Source: Thainema sp966674685 (GTDB taxonomy: Bacteria > Cyanobacteriota > Cyanobacteriia > Phormidesmidales > Phormidesmidaceae). Taken from it: DNA of 64,000 nucleotides. The number at the start of each line of letters is the position of its first letter. Position 1 is the first letter of the stretch. Location of the stretch: positions 5,267-69,266 of the forward strand of contig CBKWJC010000028.1 of assembly GCA_966674685.1 (NCBI GenBank). Reading direction: 5' to 3'. The translations under genes were made by a program, and so were the position numbers. A model generated the notes under the pieces. That model had not been told where the DNA came from, ran no database searches, and saw nothing but the letters and a program-made list of their open reading frames with translations. Below are positions 60,448 through 64,000 of this stretch, one piece after another.

Positions 60448-61942
60448 GCTTCTCTTGATCATCTGAATCAATGAAATCTGGCACTCCTGTTAGAATGCCG
60501 CGCAATTGAGTCAGCGGCCTGCCAACTTTAATGCCGTAGCGAGTAATTTCAATTTCCCGTAATGTTTTCTCAAAATCACTGAGGCGCTTTTTAAGCACAC
60601 CAATGGCTTTTCGCATTTCCCCTTTAATTTCTAAGAAGCGGAGAAACACAATGTTGTCTACGAGGTACGAAATTCCAACCTCCGTGGCCCGAAAATCGCC
60701 CGTAATGGATTCCACCTCGTTAATTAAAAGAGTAGTAACACCCCGAATGCGGAGGTACTGAGCCATGCGATGCAGGTGCTGTAACAGATTTTCTTCGATG
60801 TCAGCAAAAGAAATGCGATAGCCAGAAACACTGTCAATCATGACAATTTTGCTGCCTTTTTCTTCCACTTCGGTACGAATGAGATTGATGAATTCATCGG
60901 GACTGAAGTTGAGTGGTTCTAGCTCAACAATAGATAGAGTTCCCTGTCTTAACATTGCCTTAACAGGAATGTTGACTGACTCGCAGCGTTGAACTAGGGT
61001 TTCTTTGGCTTCTTCGAATAGGTAGACGACTGTGCGTTCGCCTCGTCCGGCGGATTCTTTGGCGAACTGGAGGCCCAGCGTTGATTTGCCTACGCCGCTC
61101 GGCCCCGTAATCAGGCTGATGGTGCCGCGTTCAAGACCGCCGTTGAGTAACTCATCCATTTCGGGAATGCCGGATGGGACAGACTCGACTTCGAATTGAG
61201 CTTTTTCTTCTTTTCTGAATTCTAGTTTGGGGAATACCGTCATCCCCTCGTTACTTAGGCGAATGGCATGTTTGCCGCTGATGAAGCTGGAGCCGCGAAA
61301 CTTGAGCACTTGGATAGTGTGCTGGGCGGTGGTGGCGGTGAGCTGCAAAATGCCGTCGCTGATAAACTGTAGGTCTTCGTCGGGTGCTTCAACGCTGGCT
61401 TCGGAGGTGAAGAGAATGGTTGCGCCTTGATCTGTCAGGTAGCGTAGGAGAGCGATACTCTGCTGACGAAATTGAAACGGATCGACCGACAAATAGCGAA
61501 ACTGGGTCATGGAATCAATCACGATTCGCTGGGGTTTCAAGGTTGCGATCGCATCCATGATCGACCGAGTGATAGGACTCCGCTCGACTTCCGAGGGTGA
61601 AAAAATGTCGTAACTTTGCTGTTGGGTAAAAATGTCAATGGTTGGACTCAAATCCAGAAAATGAAGCTGATCCGACTGTACACCGAGCAACTGGGCACTG
61701 TGCTGGAGCTGAGAAGCTGACTCACCCAGAGTGATGTAGATTGAAGAGGAGTGTTCTTCTAGTCCACAGGAGAGAAAGTGCAGTCCTAGCGTTGTTTTGC
61801 CACTGCCTGGCCCACCGCGTAGCAAGTACGAGCGTTGGGGTAATAGCCCACCCCGCAGCACACGATCAAGCCCAGCCACTCCAGTAGAAAGGCGAGTCTG
61901 GGGAAAAGGCACAGTCGATTGCATATTGTTAACGGAAGGCAA
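60440..61942 (-). CDS. KaiC-like double RecA-domain ATPase
   Basis: 500 residues with two RecA-like domains. The P-loops are GGPGSGKT (43-50) and TGPSGVGKST (about 279). In the second domain FEE (catalytic glutamates of KaiC) is kept, while in the first the equivalent is LGES, with one glutamate changed. Helix LRFLEIKGEMRKAIGVLKKR matches the KaiC CII region; the place of KaiC's Ser431-Thr432 reads ISYL (Ser kept, Thr to Tyr). It is shorter than the clock KaiC tail. No kaiA or kaiB is present, so this is a KaiC paralogue and not the clock protein. The cyclase gene overlaps its 3' end. Confidence 0.88.
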   Translation of the reverse strand: MPSVNNMQSTVPFPQTRLSTGVAGLDRVLRGGLLPQRSYLLRGGPGSGKTTLGLHFLSCGLEEHSSSIYITLGESASQLQHSAQLLGVQSDQLHFLDLSPTIDIFTQQQSYDIFSPSEVERSPITRSIMDAIATLKPQRIVIDSMTQFRYLSVDPFQFRQQSIALLRYLTDQGATILFTSEASVEAPDEDLQFISDGILQLTATTAQHTIQVLKFRGSSFISGKHAIRLSNEGMTVFPKLEFRKEEKAQFEVESVPSGIPEMDELLNGGLERGTISLITGPSGVGKSTLGLQFAKESAGRGERTVVYLFEEAKETLVQRCESVNIPVKAMLRQGTLSIVELEPLNFSPDEFINLIRTEVEEKGSKIVMIDSVSGYRISFADIEENLLQHLHRMAQYLRIRGVTTLLINEVESITGDFRATEVGISYLVDNIVFLRFLEIKGEMRKAIGVLKKRLSDFEKTLREIEITRYGIKVGRPLTQLRGILTGVPDFIDSDDQEKHV

Positions 61943-62302
61943 AACAGCGGAAAAGTCGCAAAATTATCGCAGAGATTAAGTGTATCGCTTATTACCTAGC
62001 TTTCGGTACACCGAAGCATTTGGTAAACGGACAGATTAGACGCCTTGCGAAGAGATATTAAGTAACGAAGTATTGAATAGCTTCCTATTATTCAGTGATT
62101 ACGGCTGTTTATCGCCAAAAGTGAGCAATTGTTAAGGTTCTCAATCCTTATTTACAAGTCAATATAATTTGAATCTGAGCTGATGCGATCGCAGTTATGG
62201 CAGTCGTCACATTGGTTAGGTCGTTGGGAAACGCTGAAAACGTTCCAACGTTTAAACGTTAGATTGCGTAAATGTCTCGACTAAGGTAGCGGAGGTATGG
62301 CA
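61943..62302. other. Divergent spacer, no gene
   Basis: Between the KaiC-like gene (minus) and the PH-like gene (plus). It holds no strong palindrome; GAAACGCTGAAAACGTTCCA near 62228 is a loose inverted motif. Promoters must be here. Confidence 0.5.
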
Positions 62303-62815
62303 ATGGCCGCAGAAACAGCAGATACCATTTTCAAAGCACCGTGGGGCAACCTGTTGATTCTAATGACGATCCTGGGCTGCGCGATTTTGATTGGCATTCC
62401 GCTGATTGGGGTGTTCACTGGCCCGCGTGGCAACTGGTTCTGGATTGCGTCGATGATTGTCATGCCGCTGGCAATTTTGCTGGGAACGGCAGTCTTCAGC
62501 GTGTGGGGCTATCAGGTGGCGAATGAAACACTTTATGTGCAGCGGTTGGGCTGGAAATCTGCGATCGCACTCGATCAGCTAACGTCGGTTGAAATCGATC
62601 CAACCGCGATGGATCAGTCGATTCGCACTTGGGGCAACGGTGGTCTATTTGGTTTTACGGGCCATTTCCGCAACCGTAAGCTGGGCAAGTATCAGGCGTA
62701 TGCAACTGATTTCAAGCAGTCCGTTATTCTCCGATTTCGCGATCGCACAATTGTCGTCACTCCGGCTGATCCAAAACAATTTGTGCAAACGCTACAGCCT
62801 CAAATCCAGGCATAG
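62303..62815 (+). CDS. PH-like-domain membrane protein (bacterial PH family)
   Basis: 170 residues. Two membrane segments (LLILMTILGCAILIGIPLIGVF and FWIASMIVMPLAILLGTAVFSVW) precede a bacterial PH domain (about 75-168) with GWKSAIALDQLTSVEI and FRDRTIVVTPADPKQFVQTL. GGAGG lies seven bases before the ATG at 62303, which decides it over the ATG at 62297. The role is unknown. It ends next to a family D repeat. Confidence 0.82.
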   Translation: MAAETADTIFKAPWGNLLILMTILGCAILIGIPLIGVFTGPRGNWFWIASMIVMPLAILLGTAVFSVWGYQVANETLYVQRLGWKSAIALDQLTSVEIDPTAMDQSIRTWGNGGLFGFTGHFRNRKLGKYQAYATDFKQSVILRFRDRTIVVTPADPKQFVQTLQPQIQA

Positions 62816-62859
62816 TAGGGGCGAATGGCCATTCGTCCTGAGATAACGTCTGCTATGAC

Positions 62860-62953
62860 ATTAAACTTTATCGGAAATTGTTTGGTAGCGCGGCTCAGCC
62901 GCGCTACCAAACAATTTCCAACCCCAAAAACTTTATTTCCAATAAAGTCTATT
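62860..62953. repeat. Family D palindromic element, copy 2 (inverted)
   Basis: 94 bp, matching the reverse complement of 5698-5791 almost throughout. The perfect 22-bp stem is at 62873-62894 with 62898-62919; TTTGGTAG here corresponds to TTTTGTAG in copy 1, with the partner base also changed. The loop is TCA against GGA. Confidence 0.85.
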
Positions 62954-63064
62954 GATAAAGTCTGATTACCAAAATCTGCCGTACTGTTTCAACAAAACAG
63001 TGCCAGAGCCGTCTTCTACCTATAATCAGAATTCGTTGCGCTTCACTTTGATTGAGGACATGAG

Positions 63065-63853
63065 ATGGGATTTGATACGGCTGACGATAATCTGACTCCC
63101 AAAATGCGAATTCATGTGATTAATGGCAATACGTTTGATTTGATGACGCGGGGAATTGATGAATCGGCTCAGTTGGCCAAGTCGGCGGCGACTGAAGTGA
63201 TAACGTCTCAGCCGAAATCTGGCCCGCAGTCGATTGAAAGCTACTATGACGAGTATTTGGCGATTCCGGGCATTTTGGAGCGAGTGATTGAAACTCGTGA
63301 TCAGGTGGATGGGTTTGTGATTGCCTGCTGGGGCGATCCGGGGGTAGAAGCGGCGCGAGAAATTACCCATAAGCCCGTGGTGGGCATTGCTGAAGCCAGT
63401 ATGTATGTGGCGAATATGGTGGCGGCGCGGTGGGGGGTGATTACGACGCAGCACCGCACGCTGGACATGATTGAAAAGACAATTCACAAAACTGGGTTTG
63501 CCCATCGCTGCGTGTCGATTCGAACGACAGGGATTCCGGTGACGGAGACGGAAACGGCACGGGCTGCGACGGTTGATGCGTTAGAAATTGAGGCGAGAAA
63601 TGCGATCGCAACTGACCGAGTGGAAGCCTTTTGTCTGGGCTGTGCGGGAATGGCGGGTTTGGATTACGAACTGGAGCAGCGGCTAGGGATTCCGTTTATT
63701 GATGCCGTGGCGGCTGGGGTGAAGATGGTGGAGTCGCTGATTGGGTTGAAGAAATATAACAGTAAGGCGCTGACCTATCAGTATCCTGATGCCAAGATGA
63801 TGCAGGGCTATCCGTCACACATGCAGCCTGAGCATTTTGTCCCTAAATCATAG
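63065..63853 (+). CDS. Aspartate/glutamate (hydantoin) racemase-like protein
   Basis: 262-residue protein of the Asp/Glu racemase superfamily. The start MRIHVINGNT (after a short extension) is typical, and the two catalytic cysteines are in IACWGDPGVEAAREI and FCLGCAGMAGL. The VGIAEAS segment and the length fit the hydantoin racemase group rather than MurI. The substrate is unknown. GAGGA lies six bases before the ATG. No hydantoinase gene is in the window. Confidence 0.88.
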   Translation: MGFDTADDNLTPKMRIHVINGNTFDLMTRGIDESAQLAKSAATEVITSQPKSGPQSIESYYDEYLAIPGILERVIETRDQVDGFVIACWGDPGVEAAREITHKPVVGIAEASMYVANMVAARWGVITTQHRTLDMIEKTIHKTGFAHRCVSIRTTGIPVTETETARAATVDALEIEARNAIATDRVEAFCLGCAGMAGLDYELEQRLGIPFIDAVAAGVKMVESLIGLKKYNSKALTYQYPDAKMMQGYPSHMQPEHFVPKS

Positions 63854-63861
63854 TTCTACCT

Positions 63862-63928
63862 GTAGGGGCAGGTTTTGTTGACCCTTTGTGACGTTGACTC
63901 ACAAGTGATCGGCTAAACCTGCCCCTAC
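63862..63928. repeat. REP-like palindrome GTAGGGGCAGGTTT
   Basis: GTAGGGGCAGGTTT at 63862-63875 is exactly inverted at 63915-63928, with an inner TTTGTGA / TCACAAG pair. The motif GTAGGGGCAGG is widespread in cyanobacterial spacers. A related half-motif, GTAGGGGCGAATGGCCATTC, starts at 62814. Confidence 0.75.
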
Positions 63929-64000
63929 GAAACGTGTATCGATGGTACACACGACTTGGTAAGTTACGAGCAGAGGAAAAACCAGTTAAGCGATCGCGGT

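Noticed and set aside
60440..61942. Calling the KaiC-like protein the circadian clock KaiC
   Set aside because: No kaiA or kaiB is adjacent, the Ser-Thr phosphosite is Ser-Tyr, and one CI catalytic Glu is changed.
1..64000. Repeated GCGATCGC/GCGATCGCA octamers as possible regulatory sites
   Set aside because: This is the well-known HIP1 sequence of cyanobacteria, spread through genes and spacers alike, so it is useful for taxonomy but not a specific site here.
1..64000. CRISPR arrays, tRNA or rRNA genes
   Set aside because: No regularly spaced direct repeats, and no GGTTCRANYCC T-loop with a matching acceptor stem, was seen in any spacer on either strand by eye.

Overview
The window is chromosomal DNA from a cyanobacterium. 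The evidence is cytochrome b6 and subunit IV (petB, petD), the variable chain of ferredoxin-thioredoxin reductase (ftrV), the D1-processing-type protease ctpA beside petBD, a cyAbrB regulator, the conserved DUF502-nusB-ftsY order, a CYP120-like P450, several cyanobacteria-restricted small proteins, and the HIP1 octamer (GCGATCGC and near forms) inside most genes and many spacers. Gene size, many sensory proteins and long repeat-filled spacers suggest a large-genome cyanobacterium (Leptolyngbya or Oscillatoria type) and not a picocyanobacterium; genus and species cannot be read from the sequence. I found no rRNA, tRNA, CRISPR array, intact insertion sequence or prophage.

Layout. 1-5.3 kb: aspartate aminotransferase facing a DUF502-nusB-ftsY operon. 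5.9-9.9 kb: two family 2 glycosyltransferases, an HpsJ-like membrane protein and 6-phosphogluconolactonase. 10.2-13.4 kb: a co-oriented cluster of a zinc-ribbon/FHA protein, an FHA/zinc-ribbon/pseudokinase and an LRAT-like papain-fold protein. 13.7-20.3 kb: GIDE-domain membrane protein, tandem CAP-domain secreted protein, ftrV, DUF554, DUF6653 and a fasciclin lipoprotein. 20.7-28.1 kb: petBD divergent from ctpA, an HD phosphohydrolase, a metallo-beta-lactamase-fold protein lacking metal ligands, a site-2 protease and a coiled-coil protein. 28.2-34.4 kb: a 1162-residue GAF/PAS/GGDEF/EAL protein, an ArsA/Get3-type ATPase and cyAbrB. 35.4-44.0 kb: Rrf2 regulator, ethylene-receptor-like hybrid kinase, cbiB, cyanobacterial conserved proteins and an RluA-type pseudouridine synthase. 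44.9-51 kb: a large CBM/cadherin-like/SGNH-esterase/RTX protein, a glycosyltransferase and an orphan osmolyte-type binding protein. 52.2-63.9 kb: CHASE2-GGDEF-EAL protein, leuS, P450, a KaiC-like ATPase overlapping a diguanylate cyclase gene, a PH-like membrane protein and a hydantoin-racemase-like protein.

Themes. Three c-di-GMP proteins differ in predicted activity: one with both catalytic sites intact, one with a ruined GGDEF site and an intact EAL site, and one cyclase with an inhibitory site coupled to a KaiC-like ATPase. The strongest candidates for an undescribed system are the FHA/pseudokinase/LRAT cluster and the KaiC-like/cyclase pair. The ethylene-receptor kinase keeps every known ethylene- and copper-binding residue.

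The spacers are dominated by roughly 90-110 bp palindromic elements that fall by eye into at least five families (named A to E here). Two copies of family D, 57 kb apart and inverted, are nearly identical but differ by a paired, compensatory change in the stem. No transposase for these elements is in the window.
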